Below, one piece after another: positions 1 through 9,322 of a stretch of 64,000 nt of DNA. The translations under genes were made by a program, and so were the position numbers. Under the pieces are notes generated by a model. That model worked only from the letters and a program-made list of their open reading frames with translations. It was not told where the DNA came from and did not search any database. This DNA is from Nematocida ironsii (lineage: Eukaryota; Microsporidia). Where the stretch lies: the NCBI GenBank assembly GCA_001642415.1, contig LTDK01000173.1, positions 209,623 through 273,622 of the forward strand. Direction: 5' to 3'. How positions within the stretch are numbered: position 1 is the first letter of the stretch; every line of letters begins with the position of its first letter.

Positions 1-2
1 AA

Positions 3-509
3 GACCCTGGCAGACAGCAATATAGGAAGTGTGGAATAAAAGAAGAGAAATTAATACTTGCACTAGAAGAGGTTCTATTCGATATTTCATCACCAGAAAT
101 AAATCAGTTGGATATTAATGAATATGCAATAAATTCCGGGTATAAGCACTTTTTAACATACAAAGAAATTCGAAAGGCAGGCTGGATACTCATCCCAAAC
201 ACTCTGCCAATTCTACCAATTACGGAAATTTTCATAACCGAAAAAAGAAATAGTTGCTATAATCCCAGATACTTCTATAAAGTATACCAGCCAGATAAGC
301 ACTTTAACAGAAAGAACTCCAAATTATATGGTTACTTGCTTATAGTTACACCACTAGACATATTTACACCAGAAGTATTCTCATATACAGAAAACCTTCC
401 ATTACTTATTGCTGTCTCAGATGGAGACACATTCACTGTAATTAAGTCAAATAATTTCAGTTCAATCCCCACTCTTCTCTCAGAATATACGCCCAGTGAG
501 AGAACTTAG
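3..509 (+). CDS. tRNA-splicing endonuclease subunit Sen54-like, 5' truncated by window edge
   Basis: The frame is open from the first base, so the N terminus lies outside the window; about 168 residues are visible. The segment GYKHFLTYKEIRKAGWI resembles the 'Y-x-x-x-R-x-x-GW' turn of tRNA-intron endonuclease subunits. The following VYQPDKHFNRKNSKLYGYLL resembles the C-terminal 'Vy-P-x-x-F-x-K-x-x-P' stretch of Sen54. I see no Tyr/His/Lys catalytic triad, which fits the structural Sen54 subunit rather than catalytic Sen2 or Sen34. In the family it helps position pre-tRNA for intron removal in the nucleus. Assignment rests on motif recall only. Another subunit of the same complex is the main alternative. 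Confidence 0.45.
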   Translation, partial: DPGRQQYRKCGIKEEKLILALEEVLFDISSPEINQLDINEYAINSGYKHFLTYKEIRKAGWILIPNTLPILPITEIFITEKRNSCYNPRYFYKVYQPDKHFNRKNSKLYGYLLIVTPLDIFTPEVFSYTENLPLLIAVSDGDTFTVIKSNNFSSIPTLLSEYTPSERT

Positions 510-554
510 CACATACTCTAAAAGTATTTTAGTTACGATTAAATATTTTTTATT

Positions 555-1121
555 ATGGCAAACCAGAAGCTTGCGTCGACTCTTATCCTTTCCTCTGTAT
601 TTAGATGCTTAACCATTAAAGGAGACACAGAAGACTTTAAAAGCAAGATAAAGCAGGAAGCAACAGTTGAAACACAAGAAGAATTTTTATATTTGATCAG
701 AAGGCTGCAGAAGTTACAGGATATAAAGCCAATTACGGATTTATCATTGTTTAAGAAAGGGATTGAGCCAATGTGGGAAGATCCAAGCAATCTAAATGGA
801 GGAAAGTGGATTATCAAAATAAAAAAGAACACAGCAGAGCAGAGGCTATTTGAAAGCTTATTTATATGGATGGCACTTGTTCCGTTTTCCACCATGGATG
901 TAAATGGGATTGTAGTGAGTGTAAGAGGACACCACACAATTCTTTCACTGTGGACAAAAAGCTGTCCATCAGAAGAGGAGAGGCACATTCAGGAGAAGGA
1001 AATACGAGATACATTAGAGCTAAAACAAATAATTCCTGTTTCATTTAAAGGAAATGATGAGTCTCTTAAGGATAAATCATCATTCCGGCATACAGTGAAG
1101 GATAAAATACCCAAGCAATAA
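555..1121 (+). CDS. eIF4E-family cap-binding translation initiation factor
   Basis: A 188-aa protein with the family signature GIEPMWEDPSNLNGGKWI at residues 69-86, then the VSVR and LSLWTK segments of the second half of the fold. eIF4E binds the 5' cap of mRNA and recruits eIF4G. Trp74 in MWED corresponds to the second cap-stacking tryptophan (human W102). The first cap-stacking position (human W56, in 'EDFW') falls on Leu45 in 'EEFL', so one side of the classical Trp sandwich is missing. The N-terminal 'HPL..W..W' segment is also unrecognisable. It may therefore be a divergent class (4EHP or class III-like) rather than the main cap-binding factor. An AAATATTTTTT tract sits just upstream of the ATG. 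Confidence 0.85.
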   Translation: MANQKLASTLILSSVFRCLTIKGDTEDFKSKIKQEATVETQEEFLYLIRRLQKLQDIKPITDLSLFKKGIEPMWEDPSNLNGGKWIIKIKKNTAEQRLFESLFIWMALVPFSTMDVNGIVVSVRGHHTILSLWTKSCPSEEERHIQEKEIRDTLELKQIIPVSFKGNDESLKDKSSFRHTVKDKIPKQ

Positions 1122-1325
1122 ATTACTTATGTCTACTCTTATTAGACAGTATAAATTTCGGGTTATATTTTATCTGTTAGTAAAAATAACTGAATCTTTG
1201 GAATATTTGATTTCTTGCATATTTGTACTTTCTGTTGGAATAATCCATGAAGTAAAAATAATTTAGATTTTTATCTAATTCAGTAATAAATAAACATTTA
1301 ATAAACCAGAAAATATTTGCATTCT

Positions 1326-2177
1326 ATGGAATATTCTGTGGAGAGTCTGTTTCTGCAGAGGGACAAGCACTTATACATCATTTCTTATGTGGATGGAGCA
1401 CCAATGAGTGTTTGTGTTATTTGCGTATACCCGAAACCAAATGTTATTTATATTAAACGATTTGAGAGTGCATCAAAAGTAAGGGGATTATCCCGGATGG
1501 TTCTTATAGAGAGTCTTAAAAGATTATTTATACACGGGAATAGACCAGAGATATATGTATATTCTCGTCCTATTGGGAGCAAGTATATACATACAGAAAG
1601 GCCTATTTCCCATTCAATGCAACTATGTGCATACTGGGAGAGTATTTTAACAGAGATTGGGTACAGCACTATGCGACTAACCCATAAGGAAGCCAAAAGC
1701 AAAGAATTTAAAAATATTATCTCAGAGCATAAGGGGATTGCACAGTGTTTAGGAAAGATAATAGATGAGCCAATTAGCAGAGCAATGAGGCATGCCCCAG
1801 AGAGTTCTCTTGATGAGATTATGGTAATACTTTGTTCAAGCAGGGATTTAACTTCTGGCTCTCTTATTTTCAGTAAGCCATCTGAAGAGCCTTCTACTAT
1901 AATAGTCCAGAAAACCCCAGAAAAATCAAAAGATAAAAAGGAAGAATCCGCAGACAAATGTTCATTTTTAAACCAAGAGATCATGCAAAGTGTTACACGC
2001 GATGAAATACTCAAAATATTAAAGGATTTACAGAATGGCACTACCTCAGAAGAGCTGTCTCACATGAAAAAAGTACAGCAAATAATAAAGAGTAGCAGTA
2101 TTCCAAAGAAAGAACCAATTAAACCATTTAAATTAACTATAAAGAGACCAAAAACCAGACAGGATGAACAACCATAG
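1326..2177 (+). CDS. Rtt109-like (KAT11) histone acetyltransferase, tentative
   Basis: A 283-aa protein from the first ATG; a TTG nine bases earlier is not a likely start. 'LYIISYVD' near the N terminus and 'YVYSRPIGSKYIH...LCAYWESILTEIG' at about residues 77-115 resemble two Rtt109 elements: the 'YI-x-K-V-D' strand and the 'P-x-S-x-N-x-x-KH-x-L...WW-x-x-ILD' segment. The C-terminal third is Lys/Glu rich and low in order. Rtt109 acetylates histone H3 (K56/K9) with chaperone partners in fungi, and KAT11 proteins occur in microsporidia. The match is by eye and partial, so the call is provisional. Confidence 0.4.
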   Translation: MEYSVESLFLQRDKHLYIISYVDGAPMSVCVICVYPKPNVIYIKRFESASKVRGLSRMVLIESLKRLFIHGNRPEIYVYSRPIGSKYIHTERPISHSMQLCAYWESILTEIGYSTMRLTHKEAKSKEFKNIISEHKGIAQCLGKIIDEPISRAMRHAPESSLDEIMVILCSSRDLTSGSLIFSKPSEEPSTIIVQKTPEKSKDKKEESADKCSFLNQEIMQSVTRDEILKILKDLQNGTTSEELSHMKKVQQIIKSSSIPKKEPIKPFKLTIKRPKTRQDEQP

Positions 2178-2359
2178 TTGAAGTTCAGTCTATTTTATAT
2201 CTGAGTAGGAAATATTATCAAATATAATTTAATTGTTATGTTAAATAAAAATGAAATTTCATATTTAAATAATTCTGTGGGATCTGTAAATATTCAGATA
2301 TTTATGCATTAATAAGTAATCATTTGATTTTATTATGTATATTCCTATTAAAAGAACAT

Positions 2360-2992
2360 TTATTCTTTTGGAATATCAGCACATCCAACGATTCTTGCAC
2401 CGTGTTTCTTGTTTTTTAGACCAAGAATCTTTGACATTTTTGCTTGTTCTTCTGTCATCTGCTCACCTTTCCTTCCTAAGACAATTTGCTCTGTTACTTC
2501 TATGCTGTTTGTCTTTGGGTTAATAATAATGTTCTGGATTCCTAATTTCTCAATTTCTTTAAATAATGTGTTTGAGACCTTTACGCTTTCTTCGTTTAAT
2601 AATTCTCCTACTGGTAAGACAATGTCACTAGAAAGTGTGTCACCAACCTTTTCGTAGTCTAAGTGACTAATTCTGTCTACTATACTCTGTACTTTTTCTT
2701 GGGGAAGATCTGATAAAAGGTAGAGGAACACTTTGTCTGACTTCTTGTATTCAACAGTACCTCTTAAGCTATTAAGTTGCTCTGTGTCGAGTGTTCGTGA
2801 TAGTACTTTTTCTATCATTTTGTACTTACCAAAGAACAGTTCAGACTTCACACTTCTGAAATCTCTCTTTAATTTCTGAATAAAGGCAGTTTTGTTGTCG
2901 CATAGTAACTTGTATATTTTCTGGTATGCTCCTACATTTGATAGTAAATTGTCAACTCTTTCTTTTTTTGCTTTCTGAGACTCTCCTGCCAT
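2360..2992 (-). CDS. MRT4: Mrt4-like ribosome assembly factor (uL10/P0 family)
   Basis: A 210-aa protein of the ribosomal P0 superfamily. 'KKERVDNLLSNVGAYQKIYKLLC' leads into 'FRSVKSELFFGKYKMIEKVLSR', the counterpart of the P0/Mrt4 'R..-DS-x-x-x-FGKNK-x-M' segment. 'MTEEQAKMSKILGL' near the end matches the 'LT-x-EQA-x-x-LK' insert region. There is no long acidic P-stalk tail, which favours Mrt4 over P0 itself. Mrt4 occupies the P0 site on nucleolar pre-60S particles until it is exchanged for P0. An AAAATTTTTTAT tract precedes the ATG. Alternative: a shortened P0. Confidence 0.75.
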   Translation of the reverse strand: MAGESQKAKKERVDNLLSNVGAYQKIYKLLCDNKTAFIQKLKRDFRSVKSELFFGKYKMIEKVLSRTLDTEQLNSLRGTVEYKKSDKVFLYLLSDLPQEKVQSIVDRISHLDYEKVGDTLSSDIVLPVGELLNEESVKVSNTLFKEIEKLGIQNIIINPKTNSIEVTEQIVLGRKGEQMTEEQAKMSKILGLKNKKHGARIVGCADIPKE

Positions 2993-3106
2993 ATAAAAAA
3001 TTTTCAGTTTTTCTAAAATTTAACTCAAACAAACGGATATTCTTTCATTTATTAATTTAAAGGACTCATTCACCTATTACAGCGATAATCAACTAAATCT
3101 TATTAT

Positions 3107-4162
3107 TTATGCGTTTTTCTTTAAATACTCCTCAATTGACTTCTGTGCCATGTACTCTGCTGTTTCTAAGTCCATTGCAGCCCCACAGAATCCAGTTGCA
3201 TGCACAAAAGAAGCATTTTTTAATTTTGGGAATCTGCGCATTTGTTCATTTCTCAGACCTCTCCACTCCTCACATAAAGGTATCTCTGGTGTGTATCTTA
3301 TACCTTTCTTGGGAATGCACAGTAATTTATATATAGTACCCTCTCTTGACCGTATTTTGTATATAATTATTGATACATTTCTGTTTAGTGATGTATTATA
3401 GTATTGAATTAATTCTTTCACTGGGTATGCTCCGGATTCCATTATAATGTATCTACTTCTTGGATCTTTCATCTGGTTAAAGCTCTGCAGTATTGGCATT
3501 TTATCTTTGTTTATCTGGTGCATTAAGTACTTGCAGTGTCTTACTAAATCACTTCCAATGTACTCCATTGCCTTTTCAAATGCTTCATATCTTACTTTAT
3601 CACCGTACTCAATACTTTCCTTCTCTGGAATATCAAAGGGAACAAATGACCGTATTACATTATCCAAAGTCCTTTCATTATACCTAACATCATCTGATAT
3701 GTCAACACCATTATCATTTGCATCAACAGATACAAAATATGTCTCATAAAGTAACCCCAGTAGAAGAAGATAGTCAAAATCCGGCTGTACATCCAAACCT
3801 AGTGCTTTAATAAATTGCATACCATGGTACTTGTACACTAACCCAGCACTGCTCATTTTTATATCATAGTTGTCATTGTACGTCTGGTTAAACCCTCTTT
3901 GATGATGGTCATACTTAAAATTAGTTGGGTCAAATACTCCTCCTACATCCACCACAATATCTCCCGTTTTTATTGTATCTTCATTCCTTGTTCTTACTAT
4001 ATTTGCATGTGGATATATTTTTTTAAGCATAAAACACGCCAACACATCATCCAAGTGAAATGCCCCATCATGTGTTATTATTGTGTTAATACTTTTATTT
4101 CCTTCTCTTTCTTCCATGGGAGAGAATAAAAAATTCTTATTTATTCCTTTCCTATTTATCAT
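3107..4162 (-). CDS. MYG1: MYG1-family DHH-type hydrolase / 3'-5' RNA exonuclease
   Basis: A 351-aa protein. It has 'THDGAFHLDDVLACFML', the metal-binding start of the MYG1/GAMM1 (UPF0160) family, then 'DVGGVFDPTNFKYDHHQ' containing the DHH-type motif. 'HATGFCGAAMDLETAEYMA' near the C terminus matches the conserved end. The family is reported to act as a 3'-5' RNA exonuclease in nucleus and mitochondria; which role survives in an organism with mitosomes is unknown. Met16 (4117) is an alternative start because the first 15 residues are not conserved-looking. Confidence 0.85.
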   Translation of the reverse strand: MINRKGINKNFLFSPMEEREGNKSINTIITHDGAFHLDDVLACFMLKKIYPHANIVRTRNEDTIKTGDIVVDVGGVFDPTNFKYDHHQRGFNQTYNDNYDIKMSSAGLVYKYHGMQFIKALGLDVQPDFDYLLLLGLLYETYFVSVDANDNGVDISDDVRYNERTLDNVIRSFVPFDIPEKESIEYGDKVRYEAFEKAMEYIGSDLVRHCKYLMHQINKDKMPILQSFNQMKDPRSRYIIMESGAYPVKELIQYYNTSLNRNVSIIIYKIRSREGTIYKLLCIPKKGIRYTPEIPLCEEWRGLRNEQMRRFPKLKNASFVHATGFCGAAMDLETAEYMAQKSIEEYLKKNA

Positions 4163-4542
4163 TTGATTCTTGCCAATATTTCGAGTTATTTATATATTTC
4201 TTTATAGTGTGTGATACATTAATTTAATATTTTGGTTATTTTGGTTATTATACTATAAGTAAAATATGAAATAAGCTAGAATAAGCTAGAGCAGGAAGAA
4301 TAACAGGATTAGTTTGTATAAGAATGGATATAATTTAAATAATTGCAATAAATACAGTAGCAAATAAGTTTAATAATGTATATTATATACTGTATTTAGA
4401 GTATTAGATGTATTTATAGTATTTCTACTGGTATTTCTGGTTATTAAGACAGGATTACTTTCTAATTTTAAGAAATTCCTTTTTATTATTTAAACTATTT
4501 TCATTTTGTGTTTCAAATATTTTGTTGTTTTTCTTCTAATTA
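4163..4542. other. AT-rich divergent spacer between MYG1 and proteasome beta-3
   Basis: About 380 bp separating two divergent genes. I see no ORF or RNA gene. It holds a short direct repeat (ATAAGCTAGA twice near 4272-4291) and A/T tracts that may serve both promoters. CAAATATTTT lies about 30 bp before the proteasome gene ATG. Confidence 0.4.
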
Positions 4543-5157
4543 ATGTCTATTCAGCAATACTACGGAGGATCCTCTCTGGCAATGGTGGGAAAGGATGCAA
4601 TTGTGATCACAGCTGACAAAAGATTTGGAAACAATGCAAGCACATTGCACTCAAACTTTACCCGTTTGTATAAAATGACAGACAGGCTTATTCTTAGTTT
4701 GACTGGGTTTGTGCCGGACTGTCAAATACTTTACAAGACACTCAGAAAGCACGTGAACATGTTCAAGCTCAATGAGCAGAGGGAGATAGAGCCAAAAGAG
4801 TTTGCTTGTTTACTTTCATATATTCTGTACAGCAAGAGGTTCACACCTTTCCTTATTTCCCCACTGATAGTAGGATTTGACAGGGAGAACACCCCACATG
4901 TATATACCATGGATTTAATAGGGTGTATGAGTGCGCATAAAGACTTTGCATCAACCGGAACTGCATCCACTAATTTAACAGGTATTGCAGACGTGCTATT
5001 CACTGAGGGCATGGAAGAAGAAGATTTGTTCACCACAGCAGTGCAGGCATTTTTAAATGCAATAGACAGGAATGCGCTGTCAGGGTGGGGTTCTGATGTA
5101 ATTATTCTGACACCTTCAAAAAGAGTGCACCGTGAAGTAAAAACACGGCAAGATTAA
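4543..5157 (+). CDS. PUP3: 20S proteasome subunit beta-3
   Basis: A 204-aa protein, the usual length for beta-3. It starts 'MSIQQYYGGSSLAMVGKD' with no processed propeptide and no N-terminal catalytic Thr, as expected for the inactive beta-3 subunit. 'AITADKRFG', 'DLIGC' and 'AVQAFLNAIDRNALSGWG' follow the beta-3 pattern closely, and the C terminus ends 'KTRQD'. It is a structural member of the inner beta ring of the 20S core and does not cleave peptides itself. Divergent from MYG1. Confidence 0.93.
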   Translation: MSIQQYYGGSSLAMVGKDAIVITADKRFGNNASTLHSNFTRLYKMTDRLILSLTGFVPDCQILYKTLRKHVNMFKLNEQREIEPKEFACLLSYILYSKRFTPFLISPLIVGFDRENTPHVYTMDLIGCMSAHKDFASTGTASTNLTGIADVLFTEGMEEEDLFTTAVQAFLNAIDRNALSGWGSDVIILTPSKRVHREVKTRQD

Positions 5158-5484
5158 AAAGCTAACTGAAAGGGCTGGTATGACAGGCAGTAGATTAAAC
5201 AACTCTCATCCAACATCCATCTTAATAAAGTATACCATTTAGGTTTTATTTATGAATTGTCATGTACTTATTTATACTATACTGCAGTAATTACGATATA
5301 TCCCGAAATCCCATTCTATTAAAGAATTTTGGGTTATTTCAAATTATATAATTGAATATTACAGTGATTACTTATGCTTTATATACGTGTATTTTTATAC
5401 AAGCACTTTCCGTGTAAATTACAGCTAAATCTGGACAGTTCTCTGTATATATTGGTATATTATGAATATTATTATATAACTATC
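5158..5484. other. convergent AT-rich spacer
   Basis: About 330 bp between the convergent proteasome beta-3 and Arp5 genes. I see only AT-rich sequence and no supported gene, RNA or repeat. Confidence 0.4.
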
Positions 5485-7317
5485 TTAGTCATTATTATTT
5501 TCTGTCTCTTTTTTCTTTGCCTGTTGTTCCATGTACTCTTTCTTTGTGTACGTCTTTGCATACTCTGATTTAAGGAATGCACCGCGATACGCATCATTCA
5601 CTGGGTCTAAGGCAGATACAACGCATGGATCATTTGGCATGTACCGCAGTGGAATGATTTCCTTCTGGATTCTTTCCTTTAACCCTTTTATTTGGCTAAA
5701 TCCTCCAGTTATGAATATATTACGTACGTCCTTAGTGTGCATAATGTTAGAAAGACTTTCAGTGAGACCTGGCTGCTCTATCCCTACAATTGCAGGATTA
5801 AAGAGTGCTTCTGCTGTTCGTATAAACTCAACATTGATGTTTATTCCTCCCTTCTCTTTATGCCCGTACCTTATTTTATCAAGTGGGTTCTCCTCTTTTT
5901 TAATGTACTCTGGATCATTTTCCCGTAAGAATCCATCTATTTGCTCAATCTCATCAAGAATTGCACTGTCATCAAGTGATGCATCCTGAATATCCTGTAA
6001 GTATACGTTATCCTCTGACTGTGTATCTGGGTGCTCTAAAGACTTCTTTAGTAGTGCCAGAGAGTGCGTACTTTTCTTGTTCTTCAACTCATTCCTTACA
6101 AAAGTCCTTTTCTTAATTATCTTCTCAAGGTACTCCAACCGATCCCTTCGTAACTTCATAAACTCACCTGGATTGTTTATGAGCAAGTATCTGTCTTCAA
6201 GTATAAATATGTGGTAGTTAAGTCTCTCCAAGGATTTCAGTATTTTCTGCTTATTCCTATGATCAGTTGCTCCCTTTATGAGTTTCTCTCTTTTTAATTT
6301 CTTAGCTAGTTCTTCTTCATTCATTAATTCACTTTCTTTCTGTGTACTGTTTGTTTCTGCTGTTTCAACCACTTCTTCTGCTTCCTCTTCAATTGCCTCT
6401 TTCTCTGTCACAGTATCACTTATACGAGTTTCTGTACTTTCTTCACTCTCCTCACTCTTCTCTTTATCCACTAATGCTTTTGTTTTCTTTCGGATCTCTT
6501 CTGCTGGTTTTCTTTTAGGATAATTCCTAATAGGTGCAGTTTTCTCCTTCCCTGGTTTTTGTAATATTTGAACATTCCCTACTCCTTCATGTACAACTCC
6601 CTCTATTTCTTTAAGGTAATCCAGTGGTACCTTTAAATCCTTAAAGTACTCAATTACATCTTCTTTCTGTACTTTTACACCCGTACCACAGTACTTATTA
6701 GAAATACTTCTACAGAAGATATACTGTGCTGCTAAACTCCCCAGTGGCATATAAGTACTCTCTTCATATAAAATACTTTTTATCACAGGATCTACAGGAA
6801 TAACGTACACTCCCATATACCCCATACTAATTATTACATCACAGAATTCTCTTTTAAACCCTTCTGTATCCAGTGACATATTTGAATTATTCTGTATATT
6901 ATACTCATATGAATATAACATATCATACCCTATATGCACCTTTTTAAATGAGAATGTATTAAATATACTCTCTATGGCCATATCATGGAATACTTTTGGA
7001 TTTAAAAAGCACTCAGTTATTACTAATTCTTTAATGTCTTCCTTTTCTTTAGTATTTAACCCTATTTTTACTTCTTTCATTATTGATTTAATTGTACCTT
7101 CAAATACGTCATAGTTATACACAACCATTCCATCAAACATACTTTTTACTGTTGATGGAGTATTCTGGTTTTTATCCACAGATATTGAGTATGATGCTTT
7201 ACCATCCTTTCCCTTTGTTCTGTATATTTGGTTACGGAATTTCACACTTGGTATATCTTTATTGGTTCCTGCTTTACATTCGTATGTTCCATTGTCAATT
7301 ACCAAAAGGCTTCCCAT
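5485..7317 (-). CDS. ARP5: actin-related protein Arp5 (INO80 complex)
   Basis: A 610-aa actin-fold protein. It begins 'LLVIDNGTYECKAG' (phosphate-1 loop) and has the later actin segments 'FNPAIVGIEQPGLTESLSNIM' and 'IFITGGFSQIKGLKERIQKEI'. The fold is interrupted by a long charged, coiled-coil-like insert (roughly residues 265-470), the hallmark that separates Arp5 from actin and most other Arps. Arp5 is a subunit of the nuclear INO80 chromatin remodeler, where the insert contacts the nucleosome together with Ies6. A TAAAAAATATTTT tract touches the start codon. Arp8 is the main alternative and is less likely from the insert position and 'IG-x-x-Q-x-GL'. Confidence 0.78.
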   Translation of the reverse strand: MGSLLVIDNGTYECKAGTNKDIPSVKFRNQIYRTKGKDGKASYSISVDKNQNTPSTVKSMFDGMVVYNYDVFEGTIKSIMKEVKIGLNTKEKEDIKELVITECFLNPKVFHDMAIESIFNTFSFKKVHIGYDMLYSYEYNIQNNSNMSLDTEGFKREFCDVIISMGYMGVYVIPVDPVIKSILYEESTYMPLGSLAAQYIFCRSISNKYCGTGVKVQKEDVIEYFKDLKVPLDYLKEIEGVVHEGVGNVQILQKPGKEKTAPIRNYPKRKPAEEIRKKTKALVDKEKSEESEESTETRISDTVTEKEAIEEEAEEVVETAETNSTQKESELMNEEELAKKLKREKLIKGATDHRNKQKILKSLERLNYHIFILEDRYLLINNPGEFMKLRRDRLEYLEKIIKKRTFVRNELKNKKSTHSLALLKKSLEHPDTQSEDNVYLQDIQDASLDDSAILDEIEQIDGFLRENDPEYIKKEENPLDKIRYGHKEKGGININVEFIRTAEALFNPAIVGIEQPGLTESLSNIMHTKDVRNIFITGGFSQIKGLKERIQKEIIPLRYMPNDPCVVSALDPVNDAYRGAFLKSEYAKTYTKKEYMEQQAKKKETENNND

Positions 7318-7379
7318 AAAATATTTTTTACGTCTTCTTATTTATTTATACATTACCTCTACATAAGTTAAATAATTTA

Positions 7380-7520
7380 AAATATAATAATAATAGTATA
7401 ATAAGTAATATATATTACACATAGTATAATAAGTAATGATTAATGTGTAATAAGTAATGATTAATGTGTAATAAGTCTTATATATTGTGTAATAAGTAAT
7501 AATAAGTTATATATTTATGA
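7380..7520 (+). repeat. first cluster of the TGTGTAATAAGT 12-mer
   Basis: Several plus-oriented copies of GTGTAATAAGTAAT-like units in a very AT-rich stretch just upstream of Arp5. This is the left edge of the block carrying the motif; none is seen to its left in the window. Confidence 0.8.
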
Positions 7521-7821
7521 TGATACCACCACTCTCATATAAGAACTCATGGGTTATATGCCAATATGGCAACTACTGACCATTCATCCCAAGGCATTCA
7601 CATAACTTATAGGGAGACTCATGAGAGCATTAACAGCTTACTTCATTACCAGATCTAACACAGCAATATTATTAATACTCCAAGTTAGCACAAGTTTATG
7701 CCAATTTCTAAATAGAATAAAAGCCTCTTTCCATTCACTCTCTTATCTATCTTGGCTATGTATCAGGACAGCTACTGTATTACTTCTTGTGAATACGTCA
7801 TAAATATATATTGCACCACTA
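7521..7821. other. intergenic sequence of less extreme composition, function unknown
   Basis: About 300 bp with a more balanced base composition than its surroundings. A 60-codon ORF from 7621 has no recognisable features and could be chance or a relic of a mobile sequence. No tRNA-like cloverleaf is evident. Confidence 0.3.
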
Positions 7822-8050
7822 TTTTTAATTAGAAATTTCGGGTTATTAATATAAGATTCGAGGGGCCTCGAGCAGATGGGCGTCATGCGCCACTCTCTCT
7901 TCCTATATCCTCTAAGCTGTTCCTCGTGTCCCTAGGGCAGCGATATACTAATTCAGAGATCCCGGCCTTTTACTTTGACGGGATCACCGCGCGAGCTGGC
8001 ACGCAGACGTATACCCCTCAGGGGCTCTCGTCTGAGTGGTGGTGTCACCA
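7822..8050 (-). mobile_element. non-LTR retrotransposon 3' end, copy A (5'-truncated)
   Basis: A GC-rich island whose reverse complement matches the 3' untranslated end of the element at 59055-59566. The shared tract includes CCCTAGGGACACGAGGAACA and CTGCTCGAGG and runs on through CTTATATTAATAA to a CTAATTAAAAA tail. The remaining upstream part (about 7950-8050) has short palindromes (CCCCTCAGGGG and GTGGTGTCACCAC) and does not align clearly with copy B. Orientation is minus, so the A-rich tail is at 7822. CACCAC lies near both edges and could be a short target duplication, but that is weak. Confidence 0.75.
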
Positions 8051-8063
8051 CAATTACAGTTTA

Positions 8064-8115
8064 TATAAAATATTTAAAGGGGAAATATAAAATATTTAAA
8101 GGAGAAATATAAAAG
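8064..8115 (+). repeat. 22-bp direct tandem repeat, 2.3 copies
   Basis: Units begin at 8064, 8086 and 8108 with TATAAAATATTTAAAGG and differ by one base (GGGG versus GGAG). It lies directly upstream of the 8123 ATG and supplies the TATA-like and A-rich sequence before that gene. Confidence 0.85.
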
Positions 8116-8122
8116 TTTTTTT

Positions 8123-8776
8123 ATGAAAAAATATATTATTGATGAGAATGAGTTAAAAACAGAATTACAGAAAGAATTCAATGGCAAAGAAGAAGAAATG
8201 AAAAGAGAAGATATATATAAAATATATAAAATAATATTAGGTGTGACTCGAAATAACCCAATATTTAAAAATTTACCAGAATCTCTCACTAGATTGGCAT
8301 ATAATATACTTTATATACAAATATATAATAGAATTATTAACTATGCTTATGGAAATTCTACTATATCAGAAATCAAAAACTCTATAACTCAAACATATGC
8401 AATTATAGATATAATTAAAGAAGCTGCAAAACAATTAGACAGTGAAAGTAAAAAACAAGCATTTTATAGATTAATTGGGAATAATCATATAATTATAGCA
8501 TCCGTATATAGACATAAAAAGAATTTCTATGATTCTTTTATTAATATACTGCGTGAGAAAGCAGGCATACCAGAATTAGATGGTAAAATAACTTCAAAAG
8601 ATGCAATAATTAAACTATTTGAGTTAACTGAATCAGAAAAGTATTCTAGACTACAGAGAGTATTAGATATACTAATGAAACATGGTGATAATCTAATAAT
8701 AACAGACAATAATGGAGTAGAACATTCAAATATAGACAATTTAGGCATATGTAATGATGATATTTATTCATTATAA
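8123..8776 (+). CDS. hypothetical protein, helical
   Basis: A 217-aa product I do not recognise. It is mostly charged helix-forming sequence with a Lys/Glu-rich N terminus and no signal peptide or membrane segment. The ATG follows the 22-bp tandem repeat and a T-run. Base composition is very AT-rich, as in the rest of this block. A second unknown gene follows 132 bp downstream on the same strand, and the two may be a lineage-specific pair. Confidence 0.6.
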   Translation: MKKYIIDENELKTELQKEFNGKEEEMKREDIYKIYKIILGVTRNNPIFKNLPESLTRLAYNILYIQIYNRIINYAYGNSTISEIKNSITQTYAIIDIIKEAAKQLDSESKKQAFYRLIGNNHIIIASVYRHKKNFYDSFINILREKAGIPELDGKITSKDAIIKLFELTESEKYSRLQRVLDILMKHGDNLIITDNNGVEHSNIDNLGICNDDIYSL

Positions 8777-8908
8777 TTACTTGCAAGAATAGAAGATTTA
8801 GATTTTGTTTATTTTACTTCTTTCTTTATAAATAGTTCAATTTATAATTCAATTTATAGTGAAGATTTATATAATTCTATTTTTGAGTTATATTATACAA
8901 TATATATT

Positions 8909-9322
8909 ATGTCTTCTATGGATAATGGATTTAATTCATATAAAAATAAGAAAAAAGATACAATTAATACATGCTTAAATCAACTAAAGAAAAATATTAG
9001 TGTTATGGATCTTAATGACATTGAGTGTGATATAACAACATCAGAGGAGTGCGGATTTATAGTAGACCATAAAGATTTTAATATTGATAATTTTAGAGAT
9101 AATGTAATTCAAAATTATTTAATTTCAATAAAATCTGATGCTGATTATATTAGAATGGGTACACTTATAAAAGATACTGAAAACAAAGGAATACTTTCTA
9201 AAACTATAATAATTATGGCAATAATTATAATTATAATTATGATTATTCTTAGTATAATATTTGGGTTATATCCTAATGAAACAAAAAAAATTATGAATAA
9301 TTTAAATATTATATCAAGATAA
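8909..9322 (+). CDS. hypothetical C-terminal tail-anchored membrane protein
   Basis: A 137-aa product. The first 95 residues are polar, then a strongly hydrophobic run rich in Ile (about residues 98-119, 'IIIMAIIIIIIMIILSIIFG') followed by a short basic tail. That is the layout of a tail-anchored or single-pass membrane protein. No SNARE-type heptad with a central Gln or Arg can be asserted. Unknown family; in line with and downstream of the 8123 gene. Confidence 0.55.
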   Translation: MSSMDNGFNSYKNKKKDTINTCLNQLKKNISVMDLNDIECDITTSEECGFIVDHKDFNIDNFRDNVIQNYLISIKSDADYIRMGTLIKDTENKGILSKTIIIMAIIIIIIMIILSIIFGLYPNETKKIMNNLNIISR

